From an uncultured Oceanospirillales bacterium (GTDB lineage Bacteria > Pseudomonadota > Gammaproteobacteria > Xanthomonadales > SZUA-36), in NCBI GenBank assembly GCA_913055655.1, contig CAJXKA010000001.1:1550842-1614841 (forward strand): 64,000 nucleotides of DNA, read 5' to 3'. Position 1 is the stretch's first letter. Each line of letters starts with the position of its first letter. The notes under the pieces are model-generated. The model saw only the letters and a list, made by a program, of their open reading frames with translations. It had not been told where the DNA came from and ran no database searches. This document shows positions 36,219-44,023 of this stretch, piece by piece. Position numbers and translations under genes: made by a program.

Positions 36219-36641
36219 TCAGAACGGGTCGCTCGGACATTCCGGCAACGAAGAAAGATCCCGTTTGATCTCTCGCATCACACGGTTGCAGGCCCGGATT
36301 TCCGAGCGCGTCCCCGAGATGTCGATGACCGAAGCACAATCACCCTGGTCACAGGTCTCGAGCGCGCAGGAATGCGTGCCAGCGGACTTCTCAATTGAAA
36401 TCCTGGAAAGGAAAACACCGCCGAAACTCACCGAACCCCAGACCAGGGCGCGCACGTTGTCGCCCTTGCCGAGGTTGACCCTCGACGTCTCGCTGAAATC
36501 GGCGCATTCATGCGTCGCCGCTTCCTCGACCCAGGCGTCCAGGCAAGGACAGTCGCTCGGCGTCGGTTTGGCTGCCCATGCGCTGGTGGATACAGACGCA
36601 ATGAGGCAAAGTGACATCATTCGAACTAGAGCGTGTTGCAT
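36219..36641 (-). CDS. Small Cys-rich exported protein, unknown function
   Basis: 140 residues. A signal peptide (LVRMMSLCLIASVSTSAWA, cleavage near residue 23) is followed by a mature domain with eight cysteines (DCPC, HEC, HSC, TCDQGDC, RAC, PEC), an even number that fits four disulphides. The start at 36641 gives the signal peptide directly, and a GGAGA-like site lies upstream. No family is recognised. The opposite strand has a longer open frame (36097-36663) but it lacks a signal peptide or any recognisable pattern. A palindromic AT-rich element lies 35 bp upstream. Confidence 0.7.
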   Translation of the reverse strand: MQHALVRMMSLCLIASVSTSAWAAKPTPSDCPCLDAWVEEAATHECADFSETSRVNLGKGDNVRALVWGSVSFGGVFLSRISIEKSAGTHSCALETCDQGDCASVIDISGTRSEIRACNRVMREIKRDLSSLPECPSDPF

Positions 36642-36675
36642 GGAGAACTCTCCCTTTACTTGATTTCGCCATCAC

Positions 36676-36697
36676 ACACCTAAAGTTTAGTTCGTAT
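36676..36697 (-). promoter_or_regulatory. AT-rich operator-like element with CTAAA/TTTAG inverted repeat
   Basis: CTAAA (36680-36684) and TTTAG (36686-36690) flank a single G. Read on the minus strand, the 22 bp match 31557-31578 at 18 of 22 positions. It lies 35 bp upstream of the Cys-rich gene and within the divergent region with the SGNH esterase gene. Confidence 0.45.
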
Positions 36698-36743
36698 TCA
36701 CAATTCTGCACGCGAAGTGCCGCAATACAACAGGATGATGTTC

Positions 36744-37586
36744 ATGACCGGACCCCGAACGCGACCCCACCTGCAACCCTGGCGATGGGCCGGCGTTCTC
36801 CTCGCCTTTTCGACCAGCGTGTTTGCCGACACAGTGGCCACGCGCATTGTGATTGCCGGTGACTCCACGGCCTCCAACTACCCGGCCGAGCGCGCCCCGC
36901 AAACCGGTTGGGGCCAGGTCCTCCCCTATTTCGTTGAGGACAGCGTGCCGGTGCTGAACCGTGCGGTCAGCGGCCGCAGCACCAAGAGTTACATCGACGA
37001 GGGCAAATGGGCGGCGTTAATGGACGAAGTACGCCCCGGCGACGTGGTGCTGATCAGTTTCGGGCATAACGATTCCCGTGACGATGCGCCGGAACGCTAT
37101 GCACCGGCCGACGGCGCCTACCGCGCCAACCTGGTGCGTTTCGCCGAAGACGTCGAGGCCCGCGGCGGTGAGGCGGTCATCGTTTCATCGGCTACCCGGC
37201 GTCTGTGGGAAGGCCCCGCCATGGTCGAGACCCACGGCCTGTACGCACTCAACGCACGCCTGGCCGCCGACGAGGCCGGCGCCGGCTTCATCGACCTGGC
37301 CAACACGTCGCTGGCGTATTTCGAAACGCTCGGCCGTGAGCCGACCAAGAAAGATTTCCTGTGGCTGACACCGGAGAATGCCAATGCGCGTTTTCCAGGG
37401 GGTGTGGAGGACAACACGCATTTCACGGCGCTCGGCGCCTGCGGTGTGGCGCGAGTGGTCGCCCTGGCCCTTGCGGAAATGCCGGCTGCGGCCCCGGTGA
37501 TCGAGGTCGAGGACACGCCGGACCCGGGTGATGAAGACGGCCGCCCCGCGGATGTGATTGATTGCGCAGCCAGCCTGGTGCGCTAG
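36744..37586 (+). CDS. Exported SGNH esterase, rhamnogalacturonan acetylesterase-like
   Basis: 280 residues. ATG 36744 is chosen because AGGA lies 8 bases upstream; upstream GTG and ATG codons in frame lack such a site. A signal peptide (WRWAGVLLAFSTSVFA) precedes block I VIAGDST (nucleophile Ser), block II region LNRAVSGRSTKSY (Gly), block III FGHNDSRDD (Asn) and block V EDNTHFTALGA (Asp/His). This set matches the RGAE/YesT group of carbohydrate esterases, which remove acetyl groups from pectin-type or related glycans. The last ~25 residues are acidic. It ends in a CTAG shared with the convergent regulator gene. Confidence 0.87.
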   Translation: MTGPRTRPHLQPWRWAGVLLAFSTSVFADTVATRIVIAGDSTASNYPAERAPQTGWGQVLPYFVEDSVPVLNRAVSGRSTKSYIDEGKWAALMDEVRPGDVVLISFGHNDSRDDAPERYAPADGAYRANLVRFAEDVEARGGEAVIVSSATRRLWEGPAMVETHGLYALNARLAADEAGAGFIDLANTSLAYFETLGREPTKKDFLWLTPENANARFPGGVEDNTHFTALGACGVARVVALALAEMPAAAPVIEVEDTPDPGDEDGRPADVIDCAASLVR

Positions 37587-39124
37587 CCGGCCAGGCGGCG
37601 CATTTCCGTGAACGCCCGGTTGACCTGCGAGAGGTCCTGTTCGCGCTGGAACCGGAAGACCATCAGGAAATCGTCGACATCGTAACCGGGTGACACTGCC
37701 CTGATCTGCTTCAGGTAGTCCGAGGCCTGTTCAAAGTGACCGCTGACGGCGCAGGTGACAGCGGCGAACCCCTTCACCAGGTAGTGCGCGTTTCTGTGCT
37801 GTAAAGACTGCCGCGCCAGGTCGAGCGCCTCTTCGTGGCGGCCGATCATGGCGAGGTTGAGCCCCGAAACACCCAGCATCGCGTACTTGAGCGGATCATA
37901 CGGGCTCAGTCGACGTGCGAAACCGATCCGGTCGTCACAGACCTGGTTCTCGCCGCGTTGCAGCCCTACCCAGCCACGGGAATACTGCGCGATTGCATAG
38001 CTGGGGTTCAGCCGGATGGCGGTTTCTACCGCGTCTTTCGACTCATCGAGCTCACCGCGCAACAGGTGCGCGCGGCTCAGTGCCCAGTGCGCCATCGGGT
38101 CGTAACTGTCGATGGCGACACCCCGTTGCGCCAGATCGAGCGCCTGCTCGATCTGCTGTTCACGATTCGGTTCCCGGTTCAGGAACGCGCGCTCGAAATT
38201 GACGAATGACAAGCCCGCCCAGGGTCGGGAAATGCCGGGTTCCAGTTCGATCGAACGGCGGAACCAGTGTTCGGCACGCTGGCAATCGCGTTCCCTGAAC
38301 CGGTACATGTGGCTGAGTCCGCGGTGGTAGGCGCTCCAGGCATCCAGGTCTTCCGAGGGTAAAAGTTGCGACCGGCGAATCTCCTCGGCCTGCACCTGAT
38401 GCTCAATCGAGGCTACGATCAGTTCCGACAGCTCCTGCTGCAGCACCATCCAGTCGTCGATTGACCTGGAGAATCGCTCCGCCCATATGATCCGCCGCGC
38501 CGGCGCCTCCGAGAGCTCCACGGTCAGCACCAGTCGCCGATTCTCTACCTGCACCGCCCCCTGGACGACATATCGCACCCCCAGTTTTTTGCCAATTTCA
38601 CCCACGTCGCGGTCACGGCCAGCGAAATGAAACGCCGTCCCGCGGGCGATGACCAGCGTCAGGCGTGACCGCGCAATGTGGGTAATGACGTCGTGGGTCA
38701 GTCCTGTCGCCAGTATCCCGGCATGCGGGCTGCCGCTGACGTTATCAAATGGCAGGACCAGGAGCGTGGGCTGGGCGTTGCGAACATCTTGTTCGCCCAA
38801 TTCGTCATCACGCTGCGCCGCGGCGCACAGGCGAAAACCGCGACCATGCACGGTTTCGAGAAAGCGCGGTGCCCTGGCACAGTCGCCCAGCGCTTCGCGC
38901 AGGTCACGAATGCAGGAACTCAGGGCGGCGTCGCTGACCACTCGCCCCGCCCAGACGGTATCGAACAGTTCGGTGCGGGTGACCACTTCGCGCGGGCGCC
39001 GCGCCAGCGCCAGCAGCACGGCCAGCGCTTTCGGCGTGACCGGCACTTCCAGCTCGCCGCGAAACAGCCCCTGCGTGGGGTGCACGCGGTACGGTCCGAA
39101 GTGAATGAAACCCTGCGTCGCCAT
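37583..39124 (-). CDS. Winged-helix regulator with TolB-like and TPR domains (CadC-like, soluble)
   Basis: 513 residues. N-terminal OmpR/CadC-type winged helix (about 1-100): FGPYRVHPTQGLFRGELEVPVTPKALAVLLALARRPREVVTRTELFDTVW...LSSCIRDLREALGD...FLETVHGRGFRL. A TolB-like domain follows (about 118-240, LLVLPFDNVSGSPHAGILATGLTHDVITHIARSRLTLVIARGTAF), then TPR repeats to the end. CadC proteins normally have a membrane helix after the winged helix; none is visible here, so this is a cytoplasmic regulator. The TPRs may sense a protein partner. Its targets are unknown; the cupin gene and the SGNH esterase gene are neighbours. Confidence 0.87.
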   Translation of the reverse strand: MATQGFIHFGPYRVHPTQGLFRGELEVPVTPKALAVLLALARRPREVVTRTELFDTVWAGRVVSDAALSSCIRDLREALGDCARAPRFLETVHGRGFRLCAAAQRDDELGEQDVRNAQPTLLVLPFDNVSGSPHAGILATGLTHDVITHIARSRLTLVIARGTAFHFAGRDRDVGEIGKKLGVRYVVQGAVQVENRRLVLTVELSEAPARRIIWAERFSRSIDDWMVLQQELSELIVASIEHQVQAEEIRRSQLLPSEDLDAWSAYHRGLSHMYRFRERDCQRAEHWFRRSIELEPGISRPWAGLSFVNFERAFLNREPNREQQIEQALDLAQRGVAIDSYDPMAHWALSRAHLLRGELDESKDAVETAIRLNPSYAIAQYSRGWVGLQRGENQVCDDRIGFARRLSPYDPLKYAMLGVSGLNLAMIGRHEEALDLARQSLQHRNAHYLVKGFAAVTCAVSGHFEQASDYLKQIRAVSPGYDVDDFLMVFRFQREQDLSQVNRAFTEMRRLAG

Positions 39125-39275
39125 GCGATCGCCCCGTAAACGATTGATATTACTCTACACCCAGAATAGTCCCTGGTTTTTCCCAAATCATTCCCAAGCT
39201 TCATTTCTGCCGTTGGCGCAGTCTGCGATGTAACAGGCGATCCGGCCTGCAAACGCTTTGAATGGAGGAATCGGA

Positions 39276-39785
39276 ATGGGCATTCGTACAATCGTTTCAA
39301 CCGCAACCCTGCTGGCTGGCCTGGCGCTGCATCCGGCCGCAGAAGCACAGAACCCGATCGAGATCGAGGTACTGGCGCTGCACTCGGGATTCACCGATGA
39401 CGTGTCCATCCAGATCCGGAACAAGTTCGTCGGCCGCAAGACCGATGCGCTGAACCTGAAAGACGGCGGAAACATGGTCACCGCCCGGGTGACGATCCAG
39501 CCCGGCGCCGTGTTCCCCTGGCATACGCACCCGGGTCCCGTGCTGATTTCCGTGGTCAGTGGCGATTTCGTCTACACCCTGGCGGAGGATTGCATCGATC
39601 GATGGTATGCCGAGGGCAGCGCCCTGATCGATGCCGGCTTTGGCAACATCCACAGCGCCTACAACCCGAGCGAGACCGTTGTCACCGAGGTCATTGCGAC
39701 GTTCCTGGGGGTGCCCGATGGTGCGCCGGTCACCGTGCTGGCTGAAGGGCCCGACCCTGACGTCTGCCCGCTACCCTCGCCCTGA
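39276..39785 (+). CDS. Exported cupin-domain protein
   Basis: 169 residues from ATG 39276 (GGAGG seven bases upstream; the frame's earlier TTG overlaps that site). Signal peptide cleaved near AEAQ. The cupin motif 1 appears as FPWHTHPGPVLISVVSGDFVY, with two His for a metal. Motif 2 is weaker, with GFGNIHSAYNPSE supplying one His. Single-domain cupins of this sort bind small ligands or a metal; the activity is not assignable. Divergent from the CadC-like regulator, which may control it. Confidence 0.85.
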   Translation: MGIRTIVSTATLLAGLALHPAAEAQNPIEIEVLALHSGFTDDVSIQIRNKFVGRKTDALNLKDGGNMVTARVTIQPGAVFPWHTHPGPVLISVVSGDFVYTLAEDCIDRWYAEGSALIDAGFGNIHSAYNPSETVVTEVIATFLGVPDGAPVTVLAEGPDPDVCPLPSP

Positions 39786-39810
39786 GCGAAGCGCACAGAG
39801 GGGAGACAGG

Positions 39811-39846
39811 CCGGTGGTGTCCGCGGGACACCGCCGGTTTCTTCGT
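39811..39846. terminator. Terminator between cupin and lipoprotein genes
   Basis: A 12-bp stem with one G-T wobble (39811-39822 / 39826-39837, loop GCG) followed by TTTCTT on the plus strand; it lies between convergent genes. Confidence 0.75.
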
Positions 39847-39851
39847 TGATG

Positions 39852-40274
39852 TTATTGCGGGCTGGGTTCAGGACCGGGACAGGGCGTGCCGCTGCAAACC
39901 CGGACATCATCAGCGCTGCCGACAAGCCAAACGACCAGCGCGAGCCCGACAATGCCACCCACGACCGGCCAGATGTCCGTTTTCGATTCCGGCGGTTTCT
40001 CCGCCTTCAGGCTGCGCATGTCCTCGTAACGGATAAAGCCGGGCTCGCCACCCACGCCATCACCCGTCACCTCGGTGGCGCGGAATTCCAGTTGTTCGCC
40101 CCCCAGGGTTTCCACCTGGACCAGGGTACCCTCATGCAGGCTCGACGGCGGGTCGTAACGCATGGCGTTTTCGACATCAATCGTCCGCATCGAAGAGCAG
40201 GCACCCAGGACAAGCAGCACAAACGTGGCCAGCAGGATGCGGGCGCCGTCGCAGTTTCGAAGTCGATCAATCAT
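39852..40274 (-). CDS. Small lipoprotein with C-terminal membrane helix
   Basis: 140 residues from ATG 40274; upstream ATGs at 40292 and 40304 are possible but would give an over-long signal n-region. ILLATFVLLVLGACSSM is a lipoprotein signal with Cys as lipidation site. The mature part contains a beta-rich segment (LHEGTLVQVETLGGEQLEFRATEVTGDGV, RYEDMRSLKAEK), then a hydrophobic helix (WPVVGGIVGLALVVWLVGS) and a short tail with two Cys. It resembles small uncharacterised gammaproteobacterial lipoproteins. No function can be given. Confidence 0.65.
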   Translation of the reverse strand: MIDRLRNCDGARILLATFVLLVLGACSSMRTIDVENAMRYDPPSSLHEGTLVQVETLGGEQLEFRATEVTGDGVGGEPGFIRYEDMRSLKAEKPPESKTDIWPVVGGIVGLALVVWLVGSADDVRVCSGTPCPGPEPSPQ

Positions 40275-40381
40275 GGCGATACCGGTCAGCATGGTCGTGG
40301 TCATTCTATAAGGTTCATCTTGCAGAACGCTCGGCACCTGCTACATTTTTGTGGATACCAACAATTCAACAAGGGGTACTC

Positions 40382-41230
40382 ATGCGAAGGTTGATGCTAA
40401 AGGTTGCAGCCGTGCTGGCCACGGTACTGGTCACACACGCACCCATCACGAATGCAGGCACACCGCTCGAGCGCGGTGAATACCTGGTCAACTCGATCGC
40501 CGCCTGCGGCAACTGCCACACGCCACGCGACCCGGGCGGCGCACCGATTGCCGACCAGGCACTGGCCGGATATCCCGATTTCTACTCCGCACCGCCCTAC
40601 GACCTGCACGCGCCCAATATCACCCCGGACAGCAAAACGGGCATCGGCGACTGGACCGATGAACAGATCATCAGGGCGATCCGCGAAGGCGTACGCCCGG
40701 ACGGGCGTGTCCTCGGCCCGCCCATGCCCTTCAACCTTTACCGTGATATTTCCGACAGCGACGTCCGCGCTATCGTCGCCTACCTTCGCAGTATCCCGGC
40801 GGTCGAACACACGGTACCGACCTCGGTCTACCGCATGCCGTTGCCGCCGTCATGGGGACCGCCGGTCACAACCGTTGCCGATGTCGACCCTGCCGATACC
40901 GTGGCCTACGGTGCCTACCTGGCCGGGCCGGTCGGTCACTGCGTCGATTGTCATTCACCACTGGGTGAGAACGGGCCGGACATCGACCATCGTCGCGGAC
41001 ACGGGGGTATTGCGTTCGATGGACCCTGGGGCACAAGCGTTTCATCGGATCTGACGCCGACCGGCCTGTCACGGTGGAGCGATGATGAAGTCAAATCAAT
41101 GATCACGACGGGCGTCCGCCCGGACGGCACGCCGATGATGCCGCCGATGCCCTACGCCCATTACGCGCGCATCGCCGACAGCGACGTGGACGCCATCGTG
41201 GCCTACCTGCGGACGCTGCCACCCCGGTAA
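40382..41230 (+). CDS. Dihaem cytochrome c, periplasmic
   Basis: 282 residues from ATG 40382 (AAGGGG six bases upstream), signal peptide ending TNAG. There are two class I cytochrome c domains, each with CxxCH: CGNCH (42-46) and CVDCH (about 188), and each with a distal Met region (PMPFNLYRDISDSDVRAIVAYLRS; PMPYAHYARIADSDVDAIVAYLRT). The strong internal similarity shows domain duplication. Such proteins carry electrons from periplasmic dehydrogenases (alcohol, aldehyde, sugar) to oxidases. No dehydrogenase partner is adjacent; the propeller/cupredoxin protein at 25566 is a candidate within the window. Confidence 0.9.
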   Translation: MRRLMLKVAAVLATVLVTHAPITNAGTPLERGEYLVNSIAACGNCHTPRDPGGAPIADQALAGYPDFYSAPPYDLHAPNITPDSKTGIGDWTDEQIIRAIREGVRPDGRVLGPPMPFNLYRDISDSDVRAIVAYLRSIPAVEHTVPTSVYRMPLPPSWGPPVTTVADVDPADTVAYGAYLAGPVGHCVDCHSPLGENGPDIDHRRGHGGIAFDGPWGTSVSSDLTPTGLSRWSDDEVKSMITTGVRPDGTPMMPPMPYAHYARIADSDVDAIVAYLRTLPPR

Positions 41231-41234
41231 TTTT

Positions 41235-41284
41235 CACCGTGGCTGTTTAACGGCCAGGGCCACCGGCCTGTCGCAGCCACGGTG
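41235..41284. repeat. 11-bp perfect inverted repeat after the cytochrome gene
   Basis: CACCGTGGCTG (41235-41245) and CAGCCACGGTG (41274-41284) enclose 28 bases rich in GGCC. No T-run follows. It may be a terminator variant or cruciform-forming element in the 121-bp gap before the ACE-like gene. Confidence 0.5.
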
Positions 41285-41351
41285 CACGCGCCCGCTTTTC
41301 GGGCTATGGTAGCCGCCATTTTGTTTTCAGAGGCCCGAAAACGGGAGAACC

Positions 41352-43190
41352 ATGCACATACTCAACAAGTACAAGACCTCACTGGCCCTGGCCGTCGCCC
41401 TGGCGATGCCCCTGGCCGCCACGGCACAGGATTCGGCCGGCAGCGCGCCCACCATGGAAGATGCCGCTGCATTTATCGCGGAAGTCGAGCAGTTCCAGCG
41501 CGAATTCGGCGAATACTCGGCCCGCATCGCCTGGACCCAGGCCACGAACATCACGTTCGACACCAACTGGCTGTCGACAAAGGTCAGCGCCGAGGGCACC
41601 GAGAAAGGCGTCGAATTCGCCAACCGTGCGAAGGACTTCAACGACCTGGAGTTGCCGGCGGAAATGCGCCGCAAGCTGGAGAAGATCAAGCTGGGCCTGA
41701 ACCTGCCGGCGCCGACCCGCAAGGGCGCGGCCGGTGAGCTGGCCGAAATCAACACGCGCATGGGTTCCACCTACGCCACCGGCAAGATCGAACTGGACGG
41801 CGAAATGGTGCCACGCAACGACCTGGAAGAAATGATGGGCACCGTGCGCGACCCCGATCGCCTGCAGGAAATCTGGACCAAGTGGCGCGAGGTGCCCGTC
41901 GCAGAGCGCGAGGACGGTGGCAACATGAAGAGCGACTACGCCGCCATGGTCGCGCTGTCCAACGAGGGTGCGCGCGAGCTGGGCTTCGAAGACGTCGGCA
42001 CCATGTGGCGATCACGCTACGACCTGCCACCGGCCGATTTCGCCGCGGAGACCGACCGACTTTGGGGGCAGATCAAGCCGCTCTACAACGAACTGCAGTG
42101 CCATGTGCGCGCAAAGCTGAACGAGGAATACGGCGACGGGGTCGTGCCCCTGGACCAGCCCATCCGCGCCGACCTGCTGGGCAACATGTGGGCCCAGAGC
42201 TGGGGCAACATCTACGACCTGGTGGGCCCCGAATCCGCCGACCCGGGATACGACCTGACCGAGCTGCTGGTTGAAAATGACTACACCCCGCTGCAGATCG
42301 TCGAGACCGGCGAGGCGTTCTTCTCATCGCTGGGCTTCGAGCCGCTGCCGGAGACGTTCTGGGAGCGCTCGCAGATCACCAAGCCGGCGGACCGCGAGGT
42401 GGTCTGCCACGCCTCGGCCTGGAACCTGGACGGCAAGGACGATATTCGCATCAAGATGTGCACCAAGGTGAACGCGGATGACTTCAACACGGTCCACCAC
42501 GAACTGGGTCACAACTACTACCAGCGCGCCTACCAGGACCAGTCGCCGATCTTCCAGACCGGCGCCAACGGCGGCTTCCACGAAGCCATCGGCGACATGG
42601 TGGCCCTGTCGATCACGCCCGAGTACCTGCAGACCATCAACCTGCTCGACGAAGTGCCGGACGCCGACAGCGACCTGGGCCTGCTGATGGACCGGGCGCT
42701 CGACAAGGTTGCCTTCCAGCCCTTCGGCCTGCTGATGGACAAGTGGCGCTGGCAGGTGTTCGCCGGTGAGCTGTCACCGGAAGAATACAACGACGGCTGG
42801 TGGGCGCTGCGCACCGAGTACCAGGGCATCCGTCCGCCGGTCGAGCGCAGTGACAGCGACTTTGACCCCGGGTCGAAATACCACATCCCGGGCAACGTCT
42901 CGTACACGCGCTACTTCATCGCCCACGTGCTGCAGTTCCAGTTCCACAAGGCCGCCTGTGACATGGCCGGTTGGGAAGGCCCGCTGCATCGCTGCTCAGT
43001 CTACGGTTCGAAGGAAGTCGGCGAACGCTTTAACGCAATGCTGGAAATGGGCGCCTCGCAGCCCTGGCCGGAGGCCCTGGAAGCCTTCATCGGCACCCGC
43101 CAGATGGACGGCTCGGCCATGGTCGAGTACTTCGCGCCGCTGATGGACTGGCTGCAGGAACAGAACGAAGACCGGACCTGCGGCTGGTAA
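41352..43190 (+). CDS. M2-family peptidyl-dipeptidase (ACE-like)
   Basis: 612 residues with signal peptide (LALAVALAMPLAATAQ). The zinc motif is HHELGH (H383, H387), with the third ligand Glu411 in GGFHEAIGDM. Other conserved ACE features: ATNITFDTNW, YATGKIELDG, VVCHASAWNL, IKMC, GLLMDKWRW and YTRYFIAHVLQFQFHKAAC. Bacterial ACE homologues release dipeptides from peptide C-termini and are often chloride-dependent. Length and exported location match bacterial single-domain ACE, for example in Xanthomonas. It is monocistronic, with GGGAGA before the ATG and a strong terminator after. Confidence 0.95.
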   Translation: MHILNKYKTSLALAVALAMPLAATAQDSAGSAPTMEDAAAFIAEVEQFQREFGEYSARIAWTQATNITFDTNWLSTKVSAEGTEKGVEFANRAKDFNDLELPAEMRRKLEKIKLGLNLPAPTRKGAAGELAEINTRMGSTYATGKIELDGEMVPRNDLEEMMGTVRDPDRLQEIWTKWREVPVAEREDGGNMKSDYAAMVALSNEGARELGFEDVGTMWRSRYDLPPADFAAETDRLWGQIKPLYNELQCHVRAKLNEEYGDGVVPLDQPIRADLLGNMWAQSWGNIYDLVGPESADPGYDLTELLVENDYTPLQIVETGEAFFSSLGFEPLPETFWERSQITKPADREVVCHASAWNLDGKDDIRIKMCTKVNADDFNTVHHELGHNYYQRAYQDQSPIFQTGANGGFHEAIGDMVALSITPEYLQTINLLDEVPDADSDLGLLMDRALDKVAFQPFGLLMDKWRWQVFAGELSPEEYNDGWWALRTEYQGIRPPVERSDSDFDPGSKYHIPGNVSYTRYFIAHVLQFQFHKAACDMAGWEGPLHRCSVYGSKEVGERFNAMLEMGASQPWPEALEAFIGTRQMDGSAMVEYFAPLMDWLQEQNEDRTCGW

Positions 43191-43210
43191 TCCCGCCAAT
43201 CGCCAGAACG

Positions 43211-43240
43211 AAAAAAGCCCCGCGTCTGCGGGGCTTTTTT
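43211..43240. terminator. Bidirectional rho-independent terminator
   Basis: AAAAAA, stem GCCCCGC/GCGGGGC with GTCT loop, then TTTTTT: efficient on both strands between the convergent ACE-like and DUF3313 genes. Confidence 0.95.
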
Positions 43241-43275
43241 ATTGACGATGATGCGCTGTCGAGGTCGACGATGTG

Positions 43276-43917
43276 CTATCCGGAAATCTCCGCACCCAGG
43301 TCGTCCGCCCAGCGCCCGACCATCCGGGCTGCTACTTTACGGGTGGTTGAATCGTTGCGGATCGTGACGCCGGCCGTGCGGTCGACCTGCTGGTCCCGCA
43401 CCGTCGCCAGCAACTGGCCGGTAACGCCATCGGAAACCGTGGCTTCCAGCGTCATGTCACCGGAGCTGCCGGATCGAACGGTGGAATATTTCGTCCAGCC
43501 CGCGTCCGGCACGATGAGATTCAGGTCGACGATTCTTGGCGTGACGACCAGCACGCCCTCTTCGACGTGGTCAACCACTTCGAAACCCATGTCCTGGAAG
43601 CGTTGCTCAAAAACTTCCGTGGCCAGTTCGGACATCGCGACGCGAAACTCGTCCATCTCGGCCGTCGTCACGAAATTGCCGGCGCGCTGCTGTTGACGGC
43701 GCCACCAGGATGCAAACTCGACGTCAAAATCTTCGATCATTACGGCGTGGTAGCCACTCATGCTTGTACCGGCGAGCTTGTAGTACGTCGAAAACCGGTC
43801 ACTGTCGATGCGCTCCAGGCCTTCCTCGCAAGGCACCTGGAGTTTGCCTGCGAAAGCCGCGCCACTGGATGTCAATGTGATCAAGCCAATCGTTATCAGC
43901 GTTTGGATCTGTTTCAT
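43276..43917 (-). CDS. DUF3313-type exported protein
   Basis: 213 residues from ATG 43917, with AGGAG seven bases upstream and a signal peptide (TLITIGLITLTSSGAAFA). The mature part matches the DUF3313 pattern (YYKLAGTSMSGYHAVMIEDFDVEF...GFEVVDHVEEGVLVVTPRIVDLNLIVPDAG...DMTLEATVSDGVTGQLLATVRDQQ), usually found in envelope lipoproteins. Here a normal signal peptide without lipobox suggests a soluble periplasmic form. The function is unknown. Confidence 0.82.
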   Translation of the reverse strand: MKQIQTLITIGLITLTSSGAAFAGKLQVPCEEGLERIDSDRFSTYYKLAGTSMSGYHAVMIEDFDVEFASWWRRQQQRAGNFVTTAEMDEFRVAMSELATEVFEQRFQDMGFEVVDHVEEGVLVVTPRIVDLNLIVPDAGWTKYSTVRSGSSGDMTLEATVSDGVTGQLLATVRDQQVDRTAGVTIRNDSTTRKVAARMVGRWADDLGAEISG

Positions 43918-43964
43918 GAGCCCGCTCCTGCTTGGTATGTCCTGAATTGAGCATATCACACCAC

Positions 43965-43993
43965 AAAAAAAGGGCCGGCTTTCCAGCCGGCCC
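43965..43993 (-). terminator. Rho-independent terminator of the subtilase gene
   Basis: On the minus strand an 8-bp GC stem (43972-43979 / 43986-43993) is followed by seven T's (A's at 43965-43971), about 30 bases after the stop of the protease gene. Confidence 0.9.
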
Positions 43994-44023
43994 TCCTGTG
44001 ACAACAACCTGGCAGTTCCAGGT

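Noticed and set aside
36097-36663. 188-codon plus-strand open frame
   Set aside because: Opposes the Cys-rich gene; the minus-strand product has a signal peptide and paired cysteines, whereas this one has no recognisable features.
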